Source: Symbiodinium natans (Eukaryota; Sar; Dinophyceae; Suessiales; Symbiodiniaceae). From it: a stretch of DNA of 64,000 nt. The stretch covers positions 90,001-154,000 of the forward strand of contig CAJNDS010001713.1 in NCBI GenBank assembly GCA_905221605.1, read 5' to 3'. The notes under the pieces are model-generated. The model saw only the letters and a list, made by a program, of their open reading frames with translations. It was not told the origin of the DNA and ran no database searches. Below, one piece after another: positions 12,501 through 24,415 of the stretch. Position numbers and translations under genes: made by a program. Positions within the stretch are counted from its first letter, which is position 1. The number at the start of each line of letters is the position of its first letter.

Positions 12501-13344
12501 ATGCAATACAGGATCATATCATGCCTAAAGCCCGCAGCTCTGAATTCTCTCTGGGAATCCTTCGGCTGACACTTGTCGAAGATGCGCCGGTCGCAGATCC
12601 CCACGCAGACAGGGTTCGTGGCCCCTGGAGACTTTGGGTTGACGTGGAGGCAAGAATCGAAGGTGTGGGGTGGAGCCATTAGCTCCCTCAGCGGGCTTAG
12701 ACTACAGTCTTGTGGGCCGTTGAAGATGGGTACTGGTATGAAACTAGCTGTCAACAATCGCCAAAACCCGAAACCCCACCCGGACTGCCACAAGCTCCTC
12801 GTGAAACCCTGAACGTGCACGAAAGCCTGAACGCAAGACCCCTGATACGGTGGCACCTTCGAAATTCTTCTGTGTGCCATCGCGGCAGACAGTCCTGGAA
12901 AGAGTTAGAGTTACCGCATCTTCAGCCATTGGCTCCGGTCCAAGCTTATGCACTCTCAGGTTTGGGTACTGCAGGCCTCAAGTTATTTTCCGAAAAGAAG
13001 TTTTTCTGGGACCCTGAGACTGCATCCGGAGCTGTTTTCCTCTGCTGGTGCACGTTGGATGTTGAGCACATCAGATGTGGCAACTGTCTCGAGGATCGTG
13101 CTGGTTGATGGTGCATGTTGGTGGCGCAATCCACGAACAGCTTTCCATTGCTGATGCTTGCAACGTTCCTGAATCTCGAATGCGATACCTCTCTCGGGGG
13201 CCGAATCAAAGTATGCCGCCGAGGGGCAAATTGCCTTTGCAGCGAATGTCGTCCGCACAAGTCCTTGTGAAGCTCTGCTTCATGCAGGCTTCGGCACGAG
13301 GGCCGGTGGATAAAGGGATAAAGGCTTGTGGAAATCAAGCTCAA
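12480..13344 (-). other. Unresolved coding-like cluster
   Basis: Several minus-strand frames look protein-like, for example DSAPERGIAFEIQERCKHQQ near 13180 and GICDRRIFDKCQPKDSQ near 12590. Two minus-strand frames overlap over 12983-13258 and both remain open, so I could not choose exons. One or more exons of an unknown gene may lie here. Confidence 0.25.
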
Positions 13345-13808
13345 CCCTGCCGATCAGCTCACAGCTTTTCAGCTTTCTCGTGGTGTTGGCCTGATCATTT
13401 TCAGGAGACTAGTGGGCCTTTCTTTGGGCTTCCCGACGGCTGAGTCGAGGGTATCAGCGGTTCAGGCAGTCATAGCTGTGTCCTGGATCTCTAGTGACCC
13501 AAGTCAGCTTACCTGCGCATACAGATTATGGATTCCTTAAACCTGATCAGGGACTTGGGGATGTGTGGGCCCGAGACTACTGCAACAGCCCGGCAAAACC
13601 CATGACCCTAAGCCTCTAAACCCCTCAACTCCACAACCCTCATCCCTAAACCCTAAAACTCCCAAAAGTCGCCAAGGAACCGCTCCGAATACCAGACGTC
13701 AGCGAAGGCCTCCTCGCCTTCGGAGATGCCACCAAGAACCTCTAAAAGGTGCTTTTTGGCTTCTGCTCAAGCACATTCTCAAAAAAGATTTGATGAGTTC
13801 TCCAAGTT

Positions 13809-13876
13809 ATGGTCCGTTTTTGGGTACCCTAAATAATCGGGGCCGTCTAAGAATAAGGACCCCAGAAGGGACCATC
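13809..13876. mobile_element. Short hairpin element with GGGTACCC core (MITE-like)
   Basis: Imperfect inverted arms (TATGGTCC..TT.TGGG against CCCAGAAGGGACCAT) flank a core GGGTACCCTAAATAATCGGG. The core recurs at 18310-18340 and, altered, inside the element at 25908-26016. No coding capacity. Confidence 0.55.
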
Positions 13877-14115
13877 ATTTAAGTGACCATATGCTGCTTG
13901 CACAACCTTCGGTTAAATGCGCACGCGAAGCCGCTTTAGAGCTTGGGACGCGCTGGACTGAACTGCGACCAGGGCGCATACATGGTGTTGTTCTGATCCA
14001 CCTGGCTGGACACGGGATCAGGGGCTGCAGGTCAAGGTTCTTAGGTTCCTGTTGGGCATGCAGATACTTCGCTTGGCTGTCAAGCAGGTTATCTGGAGAC
14101 CCGACGCAACCCTAG

Positions 14116-14259
14116 TCGAACATCAACCCTGACAAGGCCATGTCTTTTGACCAAGCCATGTGCAGCGAGCCTTACGCGAAACTTTTTATGTCTGTCGCAA
14201 TCTTCTTTCTGGGAAGCTTGTGCTATGGATTGATCAGACTTCTCTATGATTGGGAGTGA
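14116..14259 (+). CDS. Exon-like segment: C-terminal transmembrane tail
   Basis: After an AG acceptor (caaccctag) the frame reads SNINPDKAMSFDQAMCSEPY, then a hydrophobic helix (LFMSVAIFFLGSLCYGLI), and ends RLLYDWE-stop. It is 144 nt including the stop. It could be the last exon of a tail-anchored or multi-pass protein, or, from the internal ATG, a small membrane protein of about 39 residues. Upstream exons were not identified. One of the few good plus-strand exon candidates in this half of the window. Confidence 0.45.
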   Translation, partial: SNINPDKAMSFDQAMCSEPYAKLFMSVAIFFLGSLCYGLIRLLYDWE

Positions 14260-14299
14260 AACCCAAACAAACAACAAACATGCAATCACCTGAAGCTGA

Positions 14300-16370
14300 A
14301 CCGCACAGTCGTTAGGATTTGTTGGATTTGTTGGATTTGGTTCATCTCTGTGACCTTGCAGATTCGGCCGTGCGGACACATGAGACGTGAAGGGTTCGTA
14401 GAGCGTCTTATACAGCCTATGGCTTGGGATCCACCAGGGCCCTGGCCAGCGCGGCGTGCTCGTAACGTGCAGGCCAGCTCGCTGTTGGGGTCACGAGGAG
14501 CCAGGATGCTCCTCTTCGGGAGAGTTTTGGGCCGTTTTGACATCGTCTGTGGAGTCGGGGAATTCAGGACTCAAGTCCTCCAGGGTTTAGGGAGTTGCGT
14601 AGAAAAGCTCAGGCGCTTCTGTAGGGGGACTTACGTACGGGAAGTATAAGCATATTCAGTCGTGCGTCAAAGTGCAGGGACTACGCTAGCCACTGACTCC
14701 TGACAACTAAGCTTGACGTAATTGCCCATGCTAGATGCGGATGCGTGCTGGCACCGGAACACTGGATGCAAATCCCGACAGCATTGAGAAAACTCTTTGG
14801 ACGGTTCAATCAGCCAAATGTAACGATTATGTAGATCACAAAACGACATAGGAGCAGCACAAACGCGAGGGGCACTATTCCAAGAGGCAACATGTCTTCA
14901 TAGTTGTTTTGCTTCTGCTGGTTAGGAGACCCTAAGCAGCAAAGCGTCTGAGTAGTATAGCAAGGGTTCCTGAAGCCTAAAGGCCGGCAGTGAACAAAGG
15001 TTTCAGGGTGCTCCGGCTTTTTCAGACCGCCAAACGTCGGCCAAGCGCTCCAAGTCGATGGACAGGCCCCCTGCCGAATCCATCCCGAGGGTGGTCAGTT
15101 GGGGTTAGGATTTCTGGCTCAAACTGTCTAGCGCTCGTGAGGTGGTGGTGGCACATGCGCTAACCCGAGGCCAACTGCTTGGACAGTAACTGACTGAGAC
15201 TGCCACATCACCAGCTGATTGATCACAGGTTTCCAACTTCGACTCAAGACAACCAGGCCTATGACAAACATGCTGCCCTTGCTGGTGATGGCTGCCTCAG
15301 TTTTGCATGATTAAGGACCATGCGCAAAGCAAATTCCCTTCAGGAAAAGGAGCCGATAAGCTGATCCGCAAGCCTGATACCTGACAGCTCAGTCAACACC
15401 ATGGATGTATTTAAGCTTGAATCGAATACGCAGCCCCAGACCAACGAAAACCTCCAAGGACGCCCAGTTGCGGCGTGCTGGTAGCGTCCAGACCATGCGG
15501 CATGCTCCGTGACCTTTGCTGTTGCGGTTCCTGTTTCGAATCCCAGCACTGGAATCCAAGATATCCTGCACTTTTCGCAGTGTCGCTGTGCTAGGCTGCA
15601 TCCATCCCCCAAACTTTGTGCGCTCCAGCGCTTCGGGGTCATACGAACTGCAGCCTCACAGGAACCCCTTGCGAACCAAGGAGCAAGATGCCAGGTGCGG
15701 CCACGATCTGCGGATTTCCAGATCTGGGCGTTACGGCTCAGGGAAGCTCATGCTCTATATAAAAACTGATGAGAAGTCGCAATCATAACACTGCATGGTG
15801 ACAAAAATAACAATGATACTCATCATAGTGAGAATACTCCTGTGTTGCATCACTCATGTCCCTGTCCCTGCATCCCATTAAAAACGCCCCGTGGGGAAAA
15901 TGTGGAGCTCCGCTTGCACTACTCTTCTCAGGCCAGCAGCTCAGAAAAGCTTGAAAACTACAAAAAGCCTGACAAAAGCACTGGAAATCTGTGATTCCCA
16001 AATCACCCCTAGCCCCAAAGCACAATGTCAAGATGCGTCGTTGAAACACTGAACATGGCCCGTCTCCTGCACGTCAGGGAACGTTCCAGACTTTCTAACG
16101 ACCTGAGTCTCTAGCTGGTCCCATGTCAAACCCCTATGCAGGCGTTCTGCAAGTAGCTTTACTTTCGGGTTGAGAGCTCAGGAGTCGGGGGTTTGGAGCT
16201 GGGCTGTACAGTCATGTACAGTCAGGGTCAACTTGGACCTGGATCAATATGAACATGCGGGGTTGGAGCAGGACCAGCCTGAGCCTGATATGCAACAGCA
16301 AAGAGTCTGACTTCTGAACTGCTCATCGGAAGTCATAGGGGATCCTATAGGTTTAGATTTGCTACCCTGC
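14300..16370. other. No supported gene
   Basis: Only competing short frames. The minus-strand frame around 15389-15601 (ATLRKVQDILDSSAGI) is mildly protein-like but lacks clear boundaries. No repeats of note before the GA tract at 16381. Confidence 0.3.
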
Positions 16371-16380
16371 GATGTTCACA

Positions 16381-16449
16381 AAGAGAGAGAGCGAGAGAGA
16401 GAGAGAGAGAGAGACAGAGAGAGAGAGAGAGATGGAGACTAAGACAGAG

Positions 16450-16491
<42 letters not shown>
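16381..16491. repeat. GA microsatellite
   Basis: About 110 bp of GA dinucleotides with scattered C and A interruptions and a short unique break (about 16433-16450). Open frames through it encode only Arg/Glu or Ser/Leu runs and are not genes. Confidence 0.95.
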
Positions 16492-16492
<1 letters not shown>

Positions 16493-16689
16493 CAGTTTCT
16501 TCTGCACTAAAAGACGCCGCTGCGCCTTCTCTGCAAAAAAACCGCCGAGCAGGTATATGGCATCCTGCAGCAAGTTCGCCGAAAAGAAAAAAACCATCAA
16601 GGTTGCAGCTTCTGAGCCCACGCTTGTTCAAACGTTGTGTTCCACTAGAATCACTAGAAATGCCAACAACTTTAGACCTGCCCAGTGAA

Positions 16690-17288
16690 TGCAAGACTGC
16701 CTGCCAATTTTCTCACTCCCACTCTCTTCGACGATTCCTTCTTCCTTCTCCGCGGACGGTTCTCAAGCTCTTGGGATCCCGATCTCGAAGTCGAAGCTCT
16801 CCTGGTTCCCCCCGGGCCCCGCCTGCGCATCCACCAAGGCCGCGTGGCCATAGCGGGCAGTCCTTTGTGAGAAAAGGGCCAGGATGGAAAACTTACAGTG
16901 CTGCGCCCAGGATTTCGAGCATCGTTCCTGTGTCCTATGTTTGAAGTACTCCGAGCGTCCACGGCGCCTTCTTCATCACTGGAACCCACACAGCTCTCAA
17001 GTGGCTCGTCGTTCCAGGCTGCCTTGGTATCCATCCCACAATCCGGACGTTTCCAAACTTGTCAGCAAAACAAAACGCAGCCCAGTCTACCCGATACAAA
17101 TCCTCGTGCCTCCCCTGGGTCGAGATCGGAATGTGCCTTGTTTGTTGAGAATCCGAGATGCGAGGCATGGTGAATGGTCCAGACGTCTGAGAGGTAACTC
17201 GAGCCATCGTGTCCACCAAGGAGTACGATCCAGCCTTATCGAGTGCTAGGTCTTTTGGGGCATTCGGGCTGCTTGCTGTAACAATCAA
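16690..17288 (-). CDS. Exon-like cluster, unknown protein
   Basis: Two adjacent minus-strand segments look coding. One reads HEDLYRVDWAAFCFADKFGN then VRIVGWIP (about 17130-17020). The other reads GTMLEILGAAL up to a canonical GTAAGT donor at 16896. The acceptor at 16862-16863 (ttctcacaaag) then continues the same frame as TARYGHAALVDAQAGPGG and QESFDFEIGIPRA. A competing frame (NDEPLESCVGSSDEEGAVDA) also runs to the same donor. The splice pair is good evidence of a gene; the exact frame upstream is unresolved. Confidence 0.4.
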
Positions 17289-17871
17289 CTCGCCCGAGCC
17301 ACCCTAAACCCAACACCTAAGAATCCCATGTCGACGGGACCGCCGATGTGACAATGTGGGACAGGTGGCTCTGCGAAGTCATCACCTCGGTTTTCTTTGT
17401 GTGTCTTTCGGAGAGAAGCGATCCCCTGTGTCTGTCGGCCTTGAATGCTGTGTTGGCCCTTCGGAACCGAAAATAGGGTTGAGGGAGTTGAGGGGTGCCG
17501 GACTCGGGTTAAGGCTGTTGGGGACAATCTTAGCATTGTCCACCGCGGAAGCTTTCCCACGAAAGACGAAAAAGCACACCATCAACCCCCCATGCCAAGA
17601 TGCTGCAGCATGTCCATGACGGCCGGTCCATGCAGCCTTACCTTTGGGATTGGGCCCTATTTGCCCAACCTAGCCCCTACATCCCCAAGCCATTTCCATG
17701 TCCCCACACCACCACCCCGAAACTCAGAAGCCAAATGTCTGGCCTTTCAAAACATCTGGGCCGCAGAACCAAAACCAGAGACTCACTGCCTACCAAGATC
17801 CCCAAGAATGCGAACCTACACCCGAATCTAAACCCCGACCCGAACCCCAAACTCCCGAAGGCAAACAAGGC

Positions 17872-17961
17872 CATGTGGGGTTTACGATATTCGGGGGTAC
17901 CTTATCCTACTATTTGGGGGCTTCAAAATTGCGGGTTCCCGTGTTATCGTAAACCCCCATG
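17872..17961. mobile_element. 90-bp hairpin element (MITE-like)
   Basis: Terminal inverted repeats CATGTGGGGTTTACGATA and TATCGTAAACCCCCATG, about 17 bp with one mismatch, enclose about 55 bp including GGGGGTACC. Non-coding. It directly precedes the telomere-like array at 17970. Confidence 0.65.
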
Positions 17962-17969
17962 TGTCAAGG

Positions 17970-18092
17970 CCTAAGCCCTAAGCCCTAAGCCCTAAGCCCT
18001 AAGCCCTAAACCCTAAACCCTAAACCCTAAACCCTAAACCCTAAACCCTATCTAAACCCAAAACTCTACAACCTAAACCCTAAACCCTAAAC
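17970..18092. repeat. Largest telomere-like array, two unit variants
   Basis: About 120 bp on the plus strand: first a block of CCCTAAG units, then CCCTAAA units, then a short break and more CCCTAAA. The block structure suggests local expansion of two variant units rather than capture of a telomere end. Confidence 0.9.
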
Positions 18093-18200
18093 GCTGGGCT
18101 TCTGGCCCAGGGAATGCCACACTGAGCCATCCTCCGAGCTCCAGCCTCTGTAGAGGCCACGGTTGAGGGGAGGCTTCAACAACCCTTCGAATGGTAAACT

Positions 18201-18276
18201 TTGGGATGTTCCCCCTTATACAAACAGTCCTTAATAGGGATGATACTCGGGGGTACAAGAAGGGGGAACATCCCAA
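18201..18276. mobile_element. 76-bp hairpin element, family with 59575-59659
   Basis: Inverted arms TTGGGATGTTCCCCCTT and AAGGGGGAACATCCCAA are exact over 17 bp. The interior contains CTCGGGGGTAC. A second copy with the same arms lies at 59575-59659. Confidence 0.7.
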
Positions 18277-18299
18277 GGTGAACTTCTCAACGTTGGGGT

Positions 18300-18345
18300 T
18301 CCTTTCCCTGGGGTACCCCAAATAATCGGGGCCGCCTGATAGTAC
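18300..18345. repeat. GGTACCCC core fragment
   Basis: Contains GGGGTACCCCAAATAATCGG, nearly the same as the core at 13824-13845, but without clear flanking inverted arms. Probably a remnant of the hairpin family. Confidence 0.5.
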
Positions 18346-18349
18346 CTAA

Positions 18350-19440
18350 TCTTGGCCGAATGTTGACCGGATGCTTACCTGGTTTGGGCGCTGGAGTCAT
18401 TTTGCTTATCATGTCCGGACCAAGGCAGGGCCTAACAACAGACAAAGCAGATAAACCAGAATCGGGTGAGGCCAAGCTCTCACAACGCAATTATCTGCGT
18501 CTTGCTTCTGGCAGCACTTCCCTCGACAGCTTTTCTTGGTTTCATTTTGGGTCAGAAACGCCAGGCTCTAGTCGAGCTACCCAGCAAAGAAGCACATCCC
18601 TTGCAATCGAAGTTTAGAACATAGCGATGGAGAGAATTGTGGGGAGGTTTGGGTGAGGGCATTATAGGGCTGATTGACAGTTGCAGTGCTTTGGAGCGAT
18701 TCGGAGCTGTAACGGGCATGACTTCCCTAGGATGGCAGTCTTTGTCCCAGATGAAGTGGTTGACTCTTGTTCTCCCCATCTCTCTCTTCATCGATCCTCA
18801 GACATGTCGCTAATTCAGCCACTTCGACGCTCGTGAGGCTTAGAAGTAAGTGTCGGTAACATCAACACGGTTGTGAGGAAGATAGCTATTGCAACCTTGG
18901 CAAACAGGCTCTGCTCACTGGCCTTTTGTCTTGACACCCGGTTGCTGCCAAGAAGCAATCATTTTCCAGCTGCGCGTGCCCCGCGAATCCTCCCAGCACC
19001 TTCTCACAACATGTGCGAATTGCCACCGCCGACCTGTGCAGAAATGTTTCCTGTATGCTGGCTTCCTGGACAATATTGAGACTGTCTCTGAATATCCCAA
19101 AGAAAGATAAAGGTCCAGCCGGGGTGCAAAGAAGATGACGCCCTGCGGATCCACGACTGTGGCGTGACCACGCCTGAATGGATCGACACTCTTCTGAAAC
19201 GCTAAACACAGCTAAGCCAGACGCCTTGGTACAGCCTAGCATACCACGTCTGATCTCAAACATCTTTACTTTCATCTTGCCGTGATGTTATTGCGCAGTT
19301 AAGCCAACTCTGGTTGAACATGCTGTGCATGAAAACAATGATTTGGTCAGCCACCCACCTCCCACTTAAACCTACTTCCCACCCCCCGCGCCGTGGACTT
19401 TGGAGGAAGCTGAGTGGACCCCGAGACCCGCAACCAGAGA
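18350..19440. other. Left flank of satellite; weak coding signs
   Basis: A minus-strand stretch near 19060-19150 reads DPQGVIFFAPRLDLYLSLGY, which is protein-like, but frames compete and no splice pair could be fixed. No other feature seen. Confidence 0.25.
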
Positions 19441-22400
19441 ACATCAGCTGCCAGAAACCCGCCAGACGAGCATCATGAGCATCAGCTGCTAGGCCCTTCA
19501 CCAAAGAGACGAGCATCATGAGCATCAGCTGCTAGGCCCTTCACCAAAGAAACCCGCCAGACGAGCATCATGAGCATCAGCTGCTAGGCTCTTCACCATA
19601 TAAAACCGCCAGACGAGCATCATGAGCATCAGCTGCTCAGGCCCTCAACCACACAACGCATCAGAGCGAGACGCTCAACCAGAGAATCGCCACGCAGGCA
19701 GCACCTAGACGAGCATCATGAGCATCAGCTGCTAGGCCCTTCACCAAGAAAACCGCCAGACGAGCATCATGAGCATCAGCTGCTCAGAACGAGCGAGACC
19801 CTCAACCAGAGAATCGCCACGCAGGCAGCACCACTAGACGAGCATCATGAGCATCAGCTGCTAGGCCCTTCACCAAAGAAACCCGCCGGACGAGCATCAT
19901 GAGCATCAGCTGCTAGGCCCTTCACCAAAGAAAACCGCCAGACGAGCATCATGAGCATCAGCTGCTCAGGCCCTCAACCACAGAACGCACCAGAGCGAGA
20001 CCCTCAACCAGAAAATCGCCACGCAGGCAGCACCACTAGACACCAAAGAAAACCGCCAGACGAGCATCATGAGCATCAGCTGCTCTGGCCCTCAACCACA
20101 GAACGCACCAGAGCGAGACCCTCAACCAGAGAATCGCCACGCAGGCAGCACCACTAGACGAGCATCATGAGCATCAGCTGCTAGGCCCTTCACCAAAGAA
20201 AACCGCCAGACGAGCATCATGAGCATCAGCTGCTCAGGCCCTCAACCACAGAACGCACCAGAGCGAGACCCTCAACCAGAGAATCGCCACGCAGGCACCA
20301 CCACTAGACGAGCATCATGAGCATCAGCTGCTAGGCCCTTCACCAAAGAAAACCGCCAGACGAGCATCATGAGCATCAGCTGCTCAGACCCTCAACCACA
20401 GAACGCACTAGAGCGAGAGCCTCAACCAGAGAATCGCCACGCAGGCAGCACCGCTAGACGAGCATCATGAGCATCAGCTGCTAGGCCCTCAACCCCCGCC
20501 AGACGAGCATCATGAGCATCAGCTGCTCAGGCCCTCAACCACAGAACGCACCAGAGCGAGACCCTCAACCAGAGAATCGCCACGCAGGCAGCACCACTAG
20601 ACGAGCATCATGAGCATCAGCTGCTAGGCCCTTCACCAAAGAAAACCGCCAGACGAGCATCATGAGCATCAGCTGCTCAGGCCCTCAACCACAGAACGCA
20701 CCAGAGCGAGACCCTCAACCAGAGAATCGCCACGCAAGCAACACCACTAGACGAGCATCATGAGCATCAGCTGCTAGGCCCTTCACCAAAGAACCCGCCA
20801 GACGAGCATCATGAGCATCAGCTGCTCAGGTCCTCAACCACAGAACGCACCAGAGCGAGACCCTCAACCAGAGAATCGCCACGCAGGCAGCACCACTAGA
20901 CGAGCATCATGAGCATCAGCTGCTAGGCCCTTCACCAAAGAAAACCGCCAGACGAGCATCATGAGCATCAGCTGCTCAGACCCTCAACCACAGAACGCAC
21001 TAGAGCGAGAGCCTCAACCAGAGAATCGCCACGCAGGCAGCACCGCTAGACGAGCATCATGAGCATCAGCTGCTAGGCCCTTCACCAAACCAAAGAAACC
21101 CGCCAGACGAGCATCATGAACATCAGCTGCTAGGCCCTTCACCAAAGAAAACCGCCAGACGAGCATCATGAGCATCAGCTGCTCAGGCCCTCAACCACAG
21201 AACGCACCAGAGCGAGACCCTCAACCACGGAATCGCCACACAGGCAGCACCACTAGACGAGCATCATGAGCATCAGCTGCTAGGCCCTTCACTAAAGAAA
21301 ACCGCCAGACGAGCATCATGAGCATCAGCTTCTCAGACCCTCAACCACAGAACGCACTAGAGCGAGACCCTCAGCCAGAGAATCGCCACGCAGGCAGCAC
21401 CACTAGACGAGCATCATGAGCATCAGCTGCTAGGCCCTTCACCAAAGAAACCCGCCAGACGAGCATCATGAGCATCAGCTGCTAGGCCCTTCACCAAAGA
21501 AAACCGCCAGACGAGCATCATGAGCATCAGCTGCTCAGGCCCTCAACCACAGAACGCACCAGAGCGAGACCCTCAACCAGAGAATCGCCACGCAGGCAGC
21601 ACCACTAGACGAGCATCATAAGCATCAGCTGCTAGGCCCTTCACCAAAGAAAACCGCCAGACGAGCATCTCATGAGCATCAGCTGCTCAGGCCCTCAACC
21701 ACAAAACGCACCAGAGCGAGACCCTCAACCAGAGAATCGCCACGCTGGCAGCACCACTAGACGAGCATCATGAGCATCAGCTGCTAGGCCCTTCACCAAA
21801 GAAACCGCCAGACGAGCATCATGAGCATCAGCTGCTCAGGCCCTCAACCACAGAACGCACCAGAGCGAGACCCTCAACCAGAGAATCGCCACACAGGCAG
21901 CACCACCAGACGAGCATCATGAGCATCAGCTGCTAGGCCCTTCACCAGCTGCTCAGGCCCTCAACCACAGAACGCACCAGAGCGAGACCCTCAACCAGAG
22001 AATCGCCACGCAGGCAGCACCACTAGACGAGCATCATGAGCATCAGCTGCTGGGCGCTTCACCAAAGAAAACCGCCAGACGAGCATCATGAGCATCAGCG
22101 GCTCAGGCCCTCAACCACAGAACGCACCAGAGCGAGACCCTCAACCAGAGAATCGCCACGCAGGCAGCACTGCTAGTCGAGCATCATGAGCATCAGCTGC
22201 TAGGCCCTTCACCAAAGAAAACCGCCAGACGAGCATCATGAGCATCAGCTGCTCAGGCCCTCACCCACCACAGAACGCACCAGAGCGAGACCCTCAACCA
22301 GAGAATCGCCACGCAGGCACCACTAGACGAGCATCAGAAGCATCAGCTGCTAGGCCCTTCACCAAAGAAAACCGCCAGACGAGCATCATGAGCATCAGCT

Positions 22401-24415
22401 GCTCAGGCCCTCAACCACAGAACGCACCAGAGCGAGACCCTCAACCAGAGAATCGCCACGCAGGCAGCACCGCTAGACGAGCATCATGAGCATCAGCTGC
22501 TAGGCTCTTCACCAAAGAAACCCGCCAGACGAGCATCATTAGCATCAGCTGCTAGCCCCTTCACCAAAGAAACCCGCCAGACGAGCATCATGAGCATCAG
22601 CTGCTAAGCCCTTCACCAAAGAAACCAGCCAGACTAGCATCATGAGCATCAGCTGCTAGGCCCTTCACCAAAGAAAACCGCCAGACGAGCATCATGAGCA
22701 TCAGCTGCTCAGGCCCTCAACCACAGAACGACCCTCAACCAGAGAATCGCCACGCAGGCAGCACCGCTAGACGAGCATCATGAGCATCAGCTGCTAGGCC
22801 CTTCACCAAAGAAAACCGCCAGATGAGCATCATGAGCATCAGCTGCTCAGGCCCTCAACCACAGAACGCCCTCAACCAGAGAATCGCCACGCAGGCAGCA
22901 CCACTAGACGAGCATCATGAGCATCAGCTGCTAGGCCCTTCACCAAAGAAACCCGCCAGACGAGCATCATGAGCATCAGCTGCTAGGCTCTTCACCAAAG
23001 AAAACCGCCAGACGAGCATCATGAGCATCAGCTGCTCAGGCCCTCAACCACAGAACGCACCAGAGCGAGACCCTCAACCAGAAAATCGCCACGCAGGCAG
23101 CACCACTAGACACCAAAGAAAACCGCCAGACGAGCATCATGAGCATCAGCTGCTCAGGCCCTCAACCACAGAACGCACCAGAGCGAGACCCTCAACCAGA
23201 GAATCGCCACGCAGGCAGCACCACTAGACGAGCATCATGAGCATCAGCTGCTAGGCCCTTCACCAAAGAAACCGCCAGACGAGCATCATGAGCATCAGCT
23301 GCTCAGGCCCTCAACCACAGAATGCACCAGAGCGAGACCCTAGACGAGCATCATGAGCATCATCTCCTGAAGCCCTCATCCTAAAAAATACCGCCAGACA
23401 AGCATCATGAGCATCAGCTGCTGAGGCCCTCAACCAAAAAAGCCACCAGACGAGCATCATGAGCATCTTCTGCTAAGGACCTTCACCAGTGAGCACCACC
23501 AGACGAGCATCATGAGCATCAGCTGCTAGGCCCTTCACCAAACAAACCGCCAGACGAGCAACATGAGCATCAGCCGCCCAGGCCCTCCACCAGAGAACGC
23601 CACCGAGGCAGCACCATAAGACGAGCATCATGAGCATCAGCTGCTAAGGCCCTTAACCAGAGAGAGAGCACCACCAGACGAGCATCATGAGCATCAGCTG
23701 CTAGGCCCTTCACCAAAGAAACCCGCCAGACGAGCATCATGAGCATCAGCAGCATCATGAGCATCAGCTGCTGAGGCCCTCAACCAAAAAACACAACCGG
23801 ACGAGCATCACGAGCATCAGCTGCTAAGGCCCTTAACCAGCACTAGACGAGCATCATGAGCATCAGCTGCTAGGCCCTTCACCAACGAAACCCGCCAGAC
23901 GAGCATCATGAGCATCAGCTGCTCAGGCCCTCAACCAGAGAACGCCACCAGAGCATCATGAGCATCAGGAGCATCAGCCGCCCGAGGTCCTCAACTAGAG
24001 AACGCCACCCACGCAGCACCACAAGACGAGCATCATGAGCTCAGCTGCTGAGGCCCTCAACCAAACAACACCCCCGGACGAGCGAGCATCCTGAGCATCA
24101 GCTGCTAAGGTCCTTAACCAGAGAGAGAGCACCACCACCAGACGAGCATCATGAGCATCAGCTGCTAGGCCCTTCACCAAAGAACCCGCCCGACAAGCAC
24201 CATGAGCATCAGCTGCTCAGGCCCTCAACCAGGGAACCCCACCAGAGCATCATGAGCATCAGCCGCCCGAGGCCCTCAACTAGAGAACACCACCCACGCA
24301 GCACCACAAGACGAGCATCATGAGCATCAGCTGCTGAGGCCCTCAACCTAAAAAACACCACCGGACGAGCATCAGCTGCTACGGCCCTTAACCAGAAAGA
24401 GCACCAGACCAGCTG
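19441..24415. repeat. 5-kb satellite with 150-bp higher-order unit
   Basis: Tandem array built on a core GAGCATCATGAGCATCAGCT. Two subunits alternate: A (about 52 bp, ending ...CCCTTCACCAAAGAAAACCGCCA) and B (about 98 bp, with ...CCCTCAACCACAGAACGCAC... and ...CGCAGGCAGCACCACTA). A+B gives about 150 bp, repeated many times between about 19.66 and 23.34 kb with small variants (AAB runs, deletions). The left edge (19441-19660) is mostly A-type; the right edge (23.34-24.41 kb) is highly diverged. 150 is divisible by three, so open frames of 60-83 codons persist on both strands; these are by-products, not genes. Confidence 0.95.

Noticed and set aside
15525-15560. tRNA-like T-arm (tttcgaatccc)
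   Set aside because: No matching acceptor, D-arm or anticodon stem could be drawn around it.
16372-16944. 190-codon plus-strand ORF
   Set aside because: Its first half is the GA microsatellite translated as Arg/Glu; the opposite strand gives Ser/Leu. The better coding evidence nearby is on the minus strand.
19951-23227. Repeated ORFs such as SGPQPQNAPERDPQPENRHA
   Set aside because: The satellite unit length is a multiple of three; open frames occur on both strands and end where the repeat varies. Treated as satellite, not as a gene family.
19441-24415. CRISPR array
   Set aside because: The regular repeats have no unique spacers: the sequence between cores is itself repeated, and the genome is eukaryotic.
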